Source of the DNA: an uncultured Blautia sp.
Lineage (GTDB): Bacteria > Bacillota > Clostridia > Lachnospirales > Lachnospiraceae
DNA length: 14,826 nucleotides
Direction of reading: 5' to 3'
Assembly: GCA_900547615.1 (NCBI GenBank)
Contig: URHH01000057.1
Location: 1-14,826 of the forward strand
Positions 1 through 7,864 of the stretch are shown here, in pieces. Position 1 is the first letter of the stretch, and each line of letters starts with the position of its first letter. The translations under genes were made by a program, and so were the position numbers. Below the pieces are notes generated by a model, which was not told the origin of the DNA, searched no databases, and saw nothing but the letters and a program-made list of their open reading frames with translations.

Positions 1-67
1 TATAATGATTTATTGCAAAATAGGTGACTGTGGATAAAACTGCGGAAACTCAAGTTTTGTCCCGTTG

Positions 68-96
68 TGGACAGAAGGGAAAAAGTGTGTTAAAAT
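68..96 (+). promoter_or_regulatory. rho promoter (sigma-A type, extended -10)
   Basis: TGGACA at 68-73 (5/6 to TTGACA) is followed after exactly 17 bases by TAAAAT at 91-96 (5/6 to TATAAT), with a TG at 88-89 forming an extended -10. The predicted transcript starts near 103 and has a leader of about 138 nt before the chosen rho start. The leader contains a TTACATTAA direct repeat just upstream of the gene but no convincing terminator. Rho autoregulation through its leader is known in other bacteria; it is not shown here. A perfect DnaA-box 9-mer (TGTGGATAA, 29-37) lies upstream. Confidence 0.7.
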
Positions 97-240
97 AAAA
101 AGACAGAGTCAAATAATACATTCTGATTTCAAGGCGCTCATGTCGCTTCAGACAGTTTACCCGGTTACATTAATTTTTTAATTACATTAAGATATATGTT
201 TTTTGAGAAAAAAGAAGTATGGATAGCAGAGGATTATAAA

Positions 241-1707
241 ATGATGAGAGAAAAGTATGAATCATTGTCACTTGCAACTTTAAAGGACCTTGCAAAGGCA
301 AGAAAACTGAAAGGTGTTTCCACGTTGAGGAAACCGGAATTGATAGAAAGAATGCTTCAGGAAGATGAGAAGCAGGGAGCAGCAGTCTCCGGTGGAGCAG
401 CAATCCGGGAATCAGAGAGAGAAGAGAGAAAAGATACGGAAAAGACAGAAGGAAGAACAGAGGAGAGAACATTGGAAAGAACTGCAGAGAGAGAAACTGC
501 GGGAGAGGATCGGGAGACAGGAGAAGGACAGACAAGAGAGTACGTAAGACCGCGCCCGTCAGAGGGAATCCAGCAGCTTGACAGCGGAGAGAAGGCAAAC
601 GGTATCCTGGAGGTTCTCCCTGACGGATATGGATTTATCCGCTGTGCCAATTATCTTCCGGGAGAGAACGATGTGTACGTTGCGCCTTCTCAAATCCGCC
701 GTTTTAATTTAAAGACAGGCGATATTATCCAGGGAAATACAAGGATCAAAACGCAGGGAGAAAAATTCAGCGCTCTTTTGTATGTGACTTCCATTAACGG
801 CTTTCACCCAAGCGAAGGACAGAGAAGATATAATTTTGAGGATATGACCCCGATTTTCCCGAATGAGCGCCTGAGAATGGAACGTCCGGGTGGAACAACT
901 GCCATGAGAATCGTGGATCTGATAAGTCCGATCGGAAAAGGGCAGAGAGGCATGATCGTATCTCCGCCGAAAGCCGGTAAGACGACACTTTTAAAAGATG
1001 TGGCAAAATCCATTCTCCGCAACAACAGAGATATGCATCTGATCATTCTTCTCATTGACGAGCGTCCGGAAGAAGTGACCGATATTCGTGAGGCAATCCA
1101 GGGCCCGAATGTGGAAGTTATTTACTCTACCTTTGATGAACAGCCGGAGCATCATAAACGCGTGTCGGAAATGGTAATAGAAAGAGCGAGACGTCTTGTG
1201 GAGCACAAAAAAGACGTAACCATTCTTCTTGATTCTATCACGCGTCTTGCGAGAGCTTATAACCTTGTAATACCGCCAAGCGGCAGAACACTTTCCGGCG
1301 GTCTTGACCCCGCAGCCCTTCATATGCCGAAGCGTTTCTTTGGCGCTGCCCGGAATATGCGCGAGGGAGGAAGTCTTACGATCCTTGCAACTGCGCTTGT
1401 AGATACAGGAAGCAAGATGGACGATGTGATTTACGAGGAGTTTAAGGGAACAGGCAACATGGAGCTTGTTCTTGACAGAAAGCTCCAGGAAAAACGCGTA
1501 TTTCCTGCCATTGATATTCAGAAATCAGGAACAAGGCGGGAAGATCTTCTTCTTTCTTCCGAGGAGCAGGAGGCAGTGTACAATATGCGCAAAGCCTTAA
1601 ACGGAATGAAGGCAGAGGACGCAGTAGAGCAGATTTTAAATATGTTTGCCCGTACAAAGAATAACGATGAATTTGTGCAGATGGCAAAAAAACAGAAATT
1701 TTTATAA
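241..1707 (+). CDS. rho: transcription termination factor Rho
   Basis: Hexameric RNA-dependent ATPase helicase that ends transcription at Rho-dependent sites. From the chosen start the protein has 488 residues. A Rho N-terminal SAP-like helical domain spans about 8-42. A very polar Arg/Glu/Thr-rich linker follows (about 44-108), then a cold-shock-type RNA-binding domain (about 118-190). The ATPase core has a Walker A PPKAGKTTLL (242-251), a Walker B region LLIDERPEE, the motif LDSITRLARAYN (330-341) and an R-loop SGRTLSGG (347-354). ATG at 241 (or 244) was chosen because AGAGGA at 228-233 sits 7 bases upstream. An in-frame ATG at 196 has no ribosome binding site. The linker is longer than in E. 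coli Rho; inserts at this position are known in Clostridia, Actinobacteria and Bacteroidetes. No intrinsic terminator follows, and the rpmE promoter begins 5 bases after the stop. Confidence 0.97.
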   Translation: MMREKYESLSLATLKDLAKARKLKGVSTLRKPELIERMLQEDEKQGAAVSGGAAIRESEREERKDTEKTEGRTEERTLERTAERETAGEDRETGEGQTREYVRPRPSEGIQQLDSGEKANGILEVLPDGYGFIRCANYLPGENDVYVAPSQIRRFNLKTGDIIQGNTRIKTQGEKFSALLYVTSINGFHPSEGQRRYNFEDMTPIFPNERLRMERPGGTTAMRIVDLISPIGKGQRGMIVSPPKAGKTTLLKDVAKSILRNNRDMHLIILLIDERPEEVTDIREAIQGPNVEVIYSTFDEQPEHHKRVSEMVIERARRLVEHKKDVTILLDSITRLARAYNLVIPPSGRTLSGGLDPAALHMPKRFFGAARNMREGGSLTILATALVDTGSKMDDVIYEEFKGTGNMELVLDRKLQEKRVFPAIDIQKSGTRREDLLLSSEEQEAVYNMRKALNGMKAEDAVEQILNMFARTKNNDEFVQMAKKQKFL

Positions 1708-1712
1708 ATATC

Positions 1713-1741
1713 TTGCATTTGCGCTATGTATGTGATATAAT
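1713..1741 (+). promoter_or_regulatory. rpmE promoter
   Basis: TTGCAT (1713-1718), a 17-base spacer and a perfect TATAAT (1736-1741), with TG at 1733-1734 giving an extended -10. Transcription would begin near 1748, leaving a leader of about 65 nt. It lets the ribosomal protein gene be expressed independently of rho. Confidence 0.75.
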
Positions 1742-1813
1742 CAAAAAGCTGTTTAATAGAGAAATTCGTCAAGTAATACGAATAAATAGAAGGTATATAG
1801 AGAGGTGAAAATC

Positions 1814-2017
1814 ATGAGAGAAGGAATCCATCCAAACTACCATCAGGCAACTGTAACCTGTAACTGCGGAAACACATTTACAACAGGTTCTACAAAAGAG
1901 GACATCCACGTAGAAATCTGCTCCAAATGCCATCCGTTCTACACAGGACAGCAGAAGGCTGCTCAGGCTCGCGGACGTATTGATAAGTTCAACAGAAAAT
2001 ATGGTCTGAACAAATAA
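1814..2017 (+). CDS. rpmE: 50S ribosomal protein L31 (zinc-binding, C+ form)
   Basis: Small protein of the large ribosomal subunit, 67 residues, the usual L31 length. It has the four-cysteine zinc site of the C+ type: C16, C18, C36 and C39. The start MREGIHPNYH and the end KFNRKYG are typical of the family. The ATG at 1814 was chosen over an in-frame GTG at 1805 because that GTG lies inside the ribosome binding site AGAGGTG (1801-1807). The gene has its own promoter upstream and a hairpin terminator downstream, so it is probably mostly monocistronic, with possible read-through into the DUF1385 gene. Confidence 0.96.
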   Translation: MREGIHPNYHQATVTCNCGNTFTTGSTKEDIHVEICSKCHPFYTGQQKAAQARGRIDKFNRKYGLNK

Positions 2018-2037
2018 TTAAAGAATATTACAGTGAG

Positions 2038-2070
2038 AAGGTTGAGGTTGGGAAATCTCAACCTTTCTTT
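2038..2070 (+). terminator. intrinsic terminator after rpmE
   Basis: AAGGTTGAG (2038-2046) and CTCAACCTT (2057-2065) form a perfect 9-bp stem with a 10-nt loop, followed by TCTTT. The U-tract is short and interrupted, so termination may be partial and allow read-through to the next gene 17 bases on. Confidence 0.7.
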
Positions 2071-2087
2071 GTATCAGGAGAAAAAAT

Positions 2088-3080
2088 ATGAAACCATCAA
2101 ATATTGGCGGACAGGCAGTTATGGAAGGCATTATGATGCGCCATAAAGATAAGTATTCCATAGCGGTGCGCCGTCCGGACAACGAAATAGAGCTGAAGGT
2201 GGAAGACTATAAATGTATCTTCGGCAATGCAAAAATCTGGAGAAAACCGCTGATCCGCGGTGTGGTAAGCTTTGTGGACTCTCTTGTCGTGGGCATGAAA
2301 TGCCTGATGTATTCTGCAGAAATCGCAGGAGATGAGGAGGACGAGGAGGAAGCAAAGAAAACGGCGCATCTTTCAGAAGATGAGAAGGAGAAGAAAAAAG
2401 CAAGAGAAGATAAAATGTTTAAGCTGCTTCTTTATGCGACAGTGGCGCTTTCCATTGTCATCTCCATTGCGGCTTTTATGCTTCTTCCTTATGTGCTTGC
2501 AAGCCTTCTTCGCAAAGTAGGAGCAACAGAAGTGATCGTTACGATAGCAGAAGCGTTTGTGAAGCTTGCGTTATTTATGGGCTATATGATTCTGATTTCC
2601 AGAATGAAGGACATTCAGAGAACTTTTATGTACCACGGAGCAGAGCATAAGTGTATCAACTGTGTAGAACACGGTCTGCCCCTTACTGTGGAAAATGTAA
2701 TGAAAAGCTCAAGACAGCACAGACGCTGCGGAACAAGCTTTTTGTTCCTTGTAATGATCGTAAGTATTTTTCTTCATTTTATTTTTGTACTTGTGCCGTT
2801 TTACTGGGTGCGTCTTTTCGGAAGAATCCTTATGGTTCCTGTTGTGGCAGGCATTTCTTTTGAGATGATCCAGTGGGCAGGAAGAACCGACAGTAAGCTT
2901 GCAGATATTTTGAGCAAACCGGGACTTGCCATGCAGAAGCTGACAACAAAGGAGCCGACAGAAGATATGGCGGAGGTTGCCATCAAGGCAGTGGAGGCAG
3001 TGTTTGACTGGAGAACTTATCTGAAAGAAGAATTTGGCGTGGACGTTTCAGAAGACAAGTCTTCGGAGGCGGAAGCATGA
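2088..3080 (+). CDS. DUF1385 family membrane protein (YqhQ-like)
   Basis: Membrane protein of 330 residues whose biochemical role I do not know. Family hallmarks are the N-terminal GGQAVMEGIMMR (7-18) and the central YHGAEHK..NCVEHG block (182-196), followed by a charged RQHRRCGTSF stretch (209-218). His, Glu and Cys residues in that block could bind metal, but this is inference. Hydrophobic segments lie at about 112-140, 150-171 and 216-262 (probably two helices). A Glu/Lys-rich loop (about 82-109) precedes the first. The start has AGGAG at 2076-2080, 7 bases upstream. The stop overlaps the prmC start by ATGA, so the two are translationally coupled. Genes of this family often lie in an rpmE-DUF1385-prmC-prfA cluster in Clostridia, which suggests a link to translation but proves none. 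Confidence 0.85.
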   Translation: MKPSNIGGQAVMEGIMMRHKDKYSIAVRRPDNEIELKVEDYKCIFGNAKIWRKPLIRGVVSFVDSLVVGMKCLMYSAEIAGDEEDEEEAKKTAHLSEDEKEKKKAREDKMFKLLLYATVALSIVISIAAFMLLPYVLASLLRKVGATEVIVTIAEAFVKLALFMGYMILISRMKDIQRTFMYHGAEHKCINCVEHGLPLTVENVMKSSRQHRRCGTSFLFLVMIVSIFLHFIFVLVPFYWVRLFGRILMVPVVAGISFEMIQWAGRTDSKLADILSKPGLAMQKLTTKEPTEDMAEVAIKAVEAVFDWRTYLKEEFGVDVSEDKSSEAEA

Positions 3081-3943
3081 GAGGGGAAACCTGGGAAGCG
3101 CTTTTAAAAGAAGGACAGGAAATCCTGGAAGCTGCCGGGATTGAGGAAGCCGGGCTGGACGCCTGGCTCCTTCTGGAATATGAGAGCGGAAAAAACAGAG
3201 CTTACTATTTTGCCCACAGCAAAGAAGAGGCGGAAGAAGGAATCAAAGCTCCTTATATGGAGAAAATCAGAAAACGGGCGCAGCACATTCCCCTTCAGCA
3301 TTTAACACACCAGGGTTATTTTATGGGATATGAGTTTTTTGTAGATGAAAATGTTCTTGTGCCAAGACAGGATACGGAAATCCTTGTGGAGGAGGCGCTC
3401 TCTCTTATAAAAGATACGGAGTCCCCGCAGATTCTTGATATGTGCACCGGTTCGGGCTGTATTCTTTTAAGTCTTCTTCTTGAGAGGGAGGACGCAAAAG
3501 GGACAGGAGCAGACCTTTCCGAAAAAGCGCTTTCTGTGGCAGAAAAAAACAGGGAGACGTACTGTCTGGAAACGCGGGCGGAGCTTATAAAAAGCGATTT
3601 GTTCCAAAACGCATATTTTGAGGCGAAAAAAGAAAGCTTTGATATGATCGTTTCCAATCCGCCTTATATTCCTACAGAGGAAATCGAAAAGCTTCAGGCG
3701 GAGGTTCGTTTCCACGACCCTTTTATGGCGCTTGACGGAAAAGAGGACGGGCTGTATTTTTACAGGAAAATCGCAGAAAACGCCGGAAACTATTTAAAAC
3801 CGGGCGGCTTTCTTGTCTGTGAGATCGGGTGCAGTCAGGGTGAAGATGTAAAGGAAATGTTTGAAAGCTGCGGTTTTTCAGAGGTAAAAGTAATAAAAGA
3901 TCTGGCAGGACTTGACCGCGTAGTGCGGGGAAAACTGTCCTGA
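3077..3943 (+). CDS. prmC: release factor glutamine methyltransferase PrmC (HemK)
   Basis: SAM-dependent cytosolic methyltransferase that N5-methylates the glutamine of the GGQ motif in peptide release factors. The 288-residue protein has the usual length. A helical N-terminal substrate-recognition domain (about 1-80) is followed by the conserved PRQDTE (96-101), the SAM-binding motif DMCTGSG (121-127) and the catalytic NPPY (194-197), which holds the target glutamine. GADLSEKAL (144-152) is the acidic loop expected to contact SAM ribose. The gene starts inside the stop of the DUF1385 gene (ATGA overlap) and lies 44 bases before prfA, which encodes its substrate. No defects are visible. Confidence 0.96.
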   Translation: MRGETWEALLKEGQEILEAAGIEEAGLDAWLLLEYESGKNRAYYFAHSKEEAEEGIKAPYMEKIRKRAQHIPLQHLTHQGYFMGYEFFVDENVLVPRQDTEILVEEALSLIKDTESPQILDMCTGSGCILLSLLLEREDAKGTGADLSEKALSVAEKNRETYCLETRAELIKSDLFQNAYFEAKKESFDMIVSNPPYIPTEEIEKLQAEVRFHDPFMALDGKEDGLYFYRKIAENAGNYLKPGGFLVCEIGCSQGEDVKEMFESCGFSEVKVIKDLAGLDRVVRGKLS

Positions 3944-3987
3944 TATTGTAAAAATATATAAACACAGAGGAAACCGGGAGGAAAATC

Positions 3988-5064
3988 ATGTTTGATAAAT
4001 TAGACGATTTGCTAATCCGATTTGAGGAAGTTTTAAATGAGCTGGGAGAGCCTGGAGTTACAGATAACCAGGAACACTTTCAGCGTCTTATGAAAGAACA
4101 GAGCGATCTGCAGCCGATCGTGGAGGCATATAAAGAGTATAAAGGCTGTAAGGAAACTATTCAGGACAGTCTTTCCATGCTGGAGGAGGAAAAGGACGAA
4201 GAAATGCGCGATATGCTCAAAGAAGAGCTTTCTGACGCGAAGAAGCGCGTGGAAGAGCTGGAGCATGAGCTGAAAATCCTTCTTCTTCCAAAAGACCCGA
4301 ATGATAATAAAAACGTAATCGTGGAGATCCGCGGCGGTGCCGGCGGCGATGAGGCGGCTCTTTTTGCAGCGGAAATCTATCGTATGTATGTAAAATACGC
4401 AGAGTCCCGCAGATGGAAGACAGAAATGTTAAGCTTAAACGAAAACGGAATCGGTGGATTTAAGGAAGTTACGTTTATGATAACAGGAACAGGGGCATAT
4501 TCCCGCCTGAAATACGAAAGCGGCGTTCACCGTGTACAGAGAGTTCCGGAAACAGAGTCCGGCGGACGTATCCATACCTCCACCTGCACGGTTGCCATTA
4601 TGCCGGAGGCGGAGGAGATTGACTTCCACCTTGACTTAAATGAATGTAAGTTTGACGTATTCCGTGCTTCCGGAAACGGCGGACAGTGTGTCAACACAAC
4701 AGACTCTGCCGTTCGTCTTACCCATATCCCGACAGGCATTGTAATCTCCTGTCAGGACGAAAAGTCACAGCTTAAAAACAAAGATAAGGCGCTGAAAGTT
4801 CTCCGTTCCCGTCTTTATGAGATGGAACTTGCAAAGCAGCATGACGCAGAGGCAGAAGCAAGAAGAAGCCAGATTGGAACAGGAGACCGCTCTGAGAAAA
4901 TCCGTACCTACAATTTCCCACAGGGACGTGTGACAGACCACAGGATCAAGCTGACGCTTCACCGCCTGGAAAATATATTAAACGGAGATCTGGACGAGGT
5001 GATCGACAGCCTGATCGCAGCAGACCAGGCAGCAAAATTAAGCAACCTGCAGGAAGAAGAATAA
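3988..5064 (+). CDS. prfA: peptide chain release factor 1 (RF1)
   Basis: Recognises UAA and UAG stop codons and triggers peptidyl-tRNA hydrolysis. Its 358 residues match the usual RF1 length. A coiled N-terminal domain (about 1-100) is followed by the decoding domain, with PET (187-189) at the PxT tripeptide position that distinguishes RF1 from RF2 (SPF). The catalytic GGQ is at 231-233, inside RASGNGGQCVN; Q233 is the expected PrmC target. Cys follows GGQ where many RF1 proteins have His; related Firmicutes vary here, so activity is not in doubt. GGGAGG at 3976-3981 sits 6 bases before the ATG. Unlike prfB, the reading frame is uninterrupted. A strong terminator follows. Confidence 0.97.
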   Translation: MFDKLDDLLIRFEEVLNELGEPGVTDNQEHFQRLMKEQSDLQPIVEAYKEYKGCKETIQDSLSMLEEEKDEEMRDMLKEELSDAKKRVEELEHELKILLLPKDPNDNKNVIVEIRGGAGGDEAALFAAEIYRMYVKYAESRRWKTEMLSLNENGIGGFKEVTFMITGTGAYSRLKYESGVHRVQRVPETESGGRIHTSTCTVAIMPEAEEIDFHLDLNECKFDVFRASGNGGQCVNTTDSAVRLTHIPTGIVISCQDEKSQLKNKDKALKVLRSRLYEMELAKQHDAEAEARRSQIGTGDRSEKIRTYNFPQGRVTDHRIKLTLHRLENILNGDLDEVIDSLIAADQAAKLSNLQEEE

Positions 5065-5087
5065 ACGAAAATACAATAAAAAGCAGA

Positions 5088-5131
5088 ATAATAAAACTGG
5101 CGGAGAGACTACTCTTCGCCAGTTTTATTAT
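5088..5131. terminator. bidirectional terminator between convergent prfA and nhaC-like gene
   Basis: A 20-bp stem (5088-5107 with 5112-5131, one G-U pair) closes on an ACTA tetraloop. The core is ACTGGCGGAGAG against CTCTTCGCCAGT. Both outer arms are A/T-rich, giving a U-rich 3' side for transcripts from either strand. It ends both convergent units. Confidence 0.9.
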
Positions 5132-5165
5132 AGAGCCTTATTATTTTGCAAAATGCTGCACATTT

Positions 5166-6477
5166 TTATTTTGTTTTCTCCGGTGAGTAGAACATAAAGA
5201 ATAATGCGCTCACAAGAAGCATATATGGATAATATAAATTCGGCATAATGTCAAATGCGGAAATTTCACAGCCAAGTTCTGTCGCGGCAGAGATGGCAAC
5301 AAGCATCTGCGCACCGTAGGGGATCACACCCTGGAACACACAGGAAAAGGTATCCAGGATAGAAGCTGTATTTCGCGGGGAAATACCGTAATCCTCCGCC
5401 ATTTCCTTTGCGATGGGATTTGCCATGACGATTGCAACTGTGTTATTTGCAGTTGCCACGTCCATTGCGCCGACAAGAAGTCCCATTCCAAGTTTTCCGC
5501 CTTTTTTGCTTTTAAAAATCTTCCGTATAAAATTCAGAAGAGCAGTAAAACCGTCGTATTCCTGAATCAGAGCGCAGATGGCAGAAACGAGGATTGCCAC
5601 CATAGTAGTTTCATACATTCCGGAAGCGCCGGAACCCATATTTGCAAGAAGGTCTGTTGCCTGTGTTGCCCCTGTTGCCAGCATGATGACAGAGCCGGAC
5701 AGGATTCCGATCAAAAGAACGACAAACACATTGATGCCGATGATGCCGCCGATAAGGACAAGAAGATACGGAACAACCTGGATCAGATCGTAATCTTTTA
5801 CAATAGCAGTTCCTGCGTCGCTTCCTGAGGTGCGGACAAAAATAATGATCAGGGTAGCTACAGCAGCAGGAAGGGCAATCCAGAAGTTTGCCCGGAATTT
5901 ATCCTTCATGGCGCATCCCTGACCGTTGCAGGCTGCGATGGTGGTATCGGAGATAAAGGAAAGATTATCTCCAAACATAGCGCCTCCCATAACAGCGCCG
6001 ATACATAAGGGCGCGGAAAAACCGGAGCCATTTGAAACGGCAACAGCAATCGGGGTGATCAAAGTGATCGTTCCCACAGAGGTTCCCATTGCAAGAGAGA
6101 CAAAGCAGCTTACTACGAAAAGGACAATGACGGCAAACCGCGCCGGAATGATGGACAAGAGAAAATATGCTACGCTTTCTGCGCTTCCTCTTCCCACAAC
6201 ACCGACAAAAATTCCGGCAGCCATGAAAATTAAGATCATAGTAATAATATTTTTATCTCCCTACACCTTTAGCCATAACTGCCAGCTTGTCGTCAAAGCT
6301 CAGTTTTGGGTTTTGCACACATGCCACAAGAAGAGCAGTGAGAAAGGAGACGACAATGGGGATATTATAAAATCCCATAGGAATGTGAAGTCCGTATTCA
6401 AATAAAATTCCAAGTCCCAGATACATGACAAGGAATACGCCGATTGGAAGAAGAGCCTTACAATTTCCTTTTTTCAT
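5166..6477 (-). pseudogene. nhaC: NhaC-family Na+/H+ antiporter, single-base frameshift
   Basis: Inner-membrane sodium/proton antiporter. The start at 6477 (MKKGNCKALL) has GGAGGAAA at 6483-6490. The first frame reads 74 residues and stops at 6253-6255. The second frame, beginning MILIFMAAGI at 6239, carries the remaining 357 residues. Removing one base from the CCC run at 6259-6261 (GGG on the coding strand) joins them as KGVG-DKNIIT-MILIF and gives one 436-residue protein, a normal length for the family. The second part has the family signature GDNLSFISDTT (169-179 of the restored protein) and many hydrophobic helices. As read, the gene is broken. A recent mutation or a sequencing error is likely, because the rest is undamaged. 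It converges with prfA and diverges from the dehydrogenase gene. Confidence 0.85.
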
Positions 6478-6509
6478 ATCAATTTCCTCCATAAAAGTAT
6501 TTCTCTCCC

Positions 6510-6538
6510 ATTGTAACATTAAATGCTCAAGGACTCCA
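6510..6538 (-). promoter_or_regulatory. possible nhaC promoter
   Basis: On the minus strand, TACAAT (6510-6515, 5/6 to TATAAT) lies 17 bases from a poor -35, TGGAGT (6533-6538, 3/6). The position, about 33 bases upstream of the nhaC start, is suitable, but the match is weak. Confidence 0.3.
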
Positions 6539-6551
6539 CATAAAAATGAAA

Positions 6552-6610
6552 AAGCTGTTTCAAAAAGTGGATTTTCCCGGAAAAAGCTCTTATAATGAAA
6601 GAAACAGTTT
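6552..6610 (+). promoter_or_regulatory. promoter of the dehydrogenase gene, flanked by an inverted repeat
   Basis: A perfect TATAAT lies at 6591-6596, 33 bases before the ATG. A weak -35 (TGGATT, 6568-6573) stands 17 bases upstream. AAGCTGTTTC (6552-6561) and GAAACAGTTT (6601-6610) form a 10-bp inverted repeat with one G-T mismatch, bracketing both promoter elements. This arrangement could bind a dimeric regulator, but no regulator gene is adjacent. Confidence 0.45.
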
Positions 6611-6628
6611 GGGAAACGGGGGTAAAAA

Positions 6629-7666
6629 ATGTTAGCGTATACTTATGTGGAAAAAGGAAAATTTGAACTCAGGGAAAAAGAAAAACCAATGCTTCGAGAT
6701 GAAAAAGACGCGATTGTAAAAGTGACGCTTTCCAGCATTTGTACAAGCGATCTTCATATTAAACACGGTTCTGTGCCGAAAGCTGTGCCCGGAATTACAG
6801 TAGGACACGAAATGGTAGGGATCGTGGAACAGACAGGTTCAGAGGTGAAAAAAGTAAAGCCAGGCGACAGAGTAACGGTAAATGTGGAAACATTTTGTGG
6901 AAAATGCTTCTTCTGCCGGAATGGCTATGTGAATAACTGCACAGACAAAGACGGAGGCTGGGCATTAGGCTGCCGCATTGACGGCGGACAGGCGGAATAT
7001 GTCCGTGTACCGTATGCAGATCAGGGTTTAAATGTGATTCCCGAAAATGTAACAGATGAACAGGCATTATTTGTGGGAGACATTCTTGCAACAGGATTCT
7101 GGGCTGCCAGAATTTCCGAGATCAAAGAGGAAGATACGGTTCTGATCCTGGGAGCCGGTCCCACAGGAATCTGTACGCTTCTCTGTGTTATGCTGAAAAA
7201 ACCCAAGCGGATTATTGTATGTGAAAAAGAGAAGACAAGAAGAGAATTTGTACGAAAACATTATCCGGAGGTTATCCTCGCAGAGCCGGAACGCCTTCCG
7301 GAATTTGTCCGGGAAAACAGCGAACACGGCGGAGCCGATGTCGTTCTGGAGGCTGCAGGGACAAAAGATACCTTCCGCCTGGCGTGGGAGTGCGCCCGCC
7401 CTAACGCCATAGTAACAGTGGTGGCGCTTTATGACGAAGCGCAGATGCTTCCTCTTCCGGAAATGTATGGAAAAAATCTTACATTTAAGACAGGCGGTGT
7501 GGACGGCTGCGACTGCGAAGAAATCCTGCGTCTCATTGTGGAAGGGAAAATAGATACAACGCCGCTGATCACACACAGATATTCTCTTTCCCATATTGAA
7601 GAAGCATACGATCTGTTTGAAAACAGGAAAGACAATGTGATTAAAACTGCAGTGTTCACAGAATAA
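6629..7666 (+). CDS. zinc-dependent medium-chain alcohol/polyol dehydrogenase
   Basis: Medium-chain NAD(P)-dependent dehydrogenase of 345 residues; the exact substrate cannot be read from sequence. Catalytic zinc ligands are C38, H60 (GHE, 59-61) and probably D151, the arrangement seen in bacterial secondary alcohol dehydrogenases. A structural-zinc lobe C90-x2-C93-x2-C96-x7-C104 is complete. The Rossmann motif GAGPTG is at 175-180. The acidic E199 at the end of the second beta strand (IIVCEKEK) favours NAD over NADP, which is inference. CGGGGGT at 6617-6623 is the ribosome binding site. It stands alone, divergent from nhaC, with no clear terminator; a small ATTTCC/GGAAAT hairpin at 7669-7681 lacks a U-tract. 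Alternatives are threonine, sorbitol or butanediol dehydrogenase. Confidence 0.85.
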   Translation: MLAYTYVEKGKFELREKEKPMLRDEKDAIVKVTLSSICTSDLHIKHGSVPKAVPGITVGHEMVGIVEQTGSEVKKVKPGDRVTVNVETFCGKCFFCRNGYVNNCTDKDGGWALGCRIDGGQAEYVRVPYADQGLNVIPENVTDEQALFVGDILATGFWAARISEIKEEDTVLILGAGPTGICTLLCVMLKKPKRIIVCEKEKTRREFVRKHYPEVILAEPERLPEFVRENSEHGGADVVLEAAGTKDTFRLAWECARPNAIVTVVALYDEAQMLPLPEMYGKNLTFKTGGVDGCDCEEILRLIVEGKIDTTPLITHRYSLSHIEEAYDLFENRKDNVIKTAVFTE

Positions 7667-7771
7667 TATTTCCGGGGAAATTTGAATGGGAAAATCTTAT
7701 TGCAGCAGGAAATTTGAAATGATATAGATATATTTCCGTGAACAATAATCTGAAAACACAATAAATTTATA

Positions 7772-7800
7772 GTGCTTTTTTCAAAAGTACACGTTATAAT
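7772..7800 (+). promoter_or_regulatory. probable guaA promoter with imperfect palindrome
   Basis: TATAAT at 7795-7800 lies 64 bases before guaA; the -35 region is poor. An imperfect palindrome, GTGCTTTT-TTC-AAAAGTAC (7772-7790), covers the -35 position and could be an operator. Upstream, GGAAATTTGAA occurs twice (7676-7686 and 7708-7718). I found no purine-riboswitch core between 7667 and 7864. Confidence 0.4.
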
Positions 7801-7864
7801 AAAGAGGATTGGAACTGTAAAAGGTTCGCTGCTGAAAACAAAAGAAAATAAAGGAGAAGGTCAA

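Noticed and set aside
1..100. Replication origin suggested by DnaA boxes
   Set aside because: One perfect and one partial box do not make an origin, and no dnaA, dnaN or AT-rich unwinding element is nearby.
196..240. Upstream ATG as the rho start
   Set aside because: No ribosome binding site, while the ATG at 241 has AGAGGA at ideal spacing and gives the usual N-terminus.
182..650. Long minus-strand open frames opposite rho
   Set aside because: They arise from the repetitive Arg/Glu codons of the Rho linker and have no start signals.
5088..5131. Start of a CRISPR or repeat array at the long hairpin
   Set aside because: A single symmetrical hairpin between convergent genes with no repeated spacers; it is a terminator.
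7667..7864. Purine (guanine) riboswitch before guaA
   Set aside because: The conserved junction sequences and paired P2/P3 loops were looked for and not seen; only an imperfect palindrome and a direct repeat are present.
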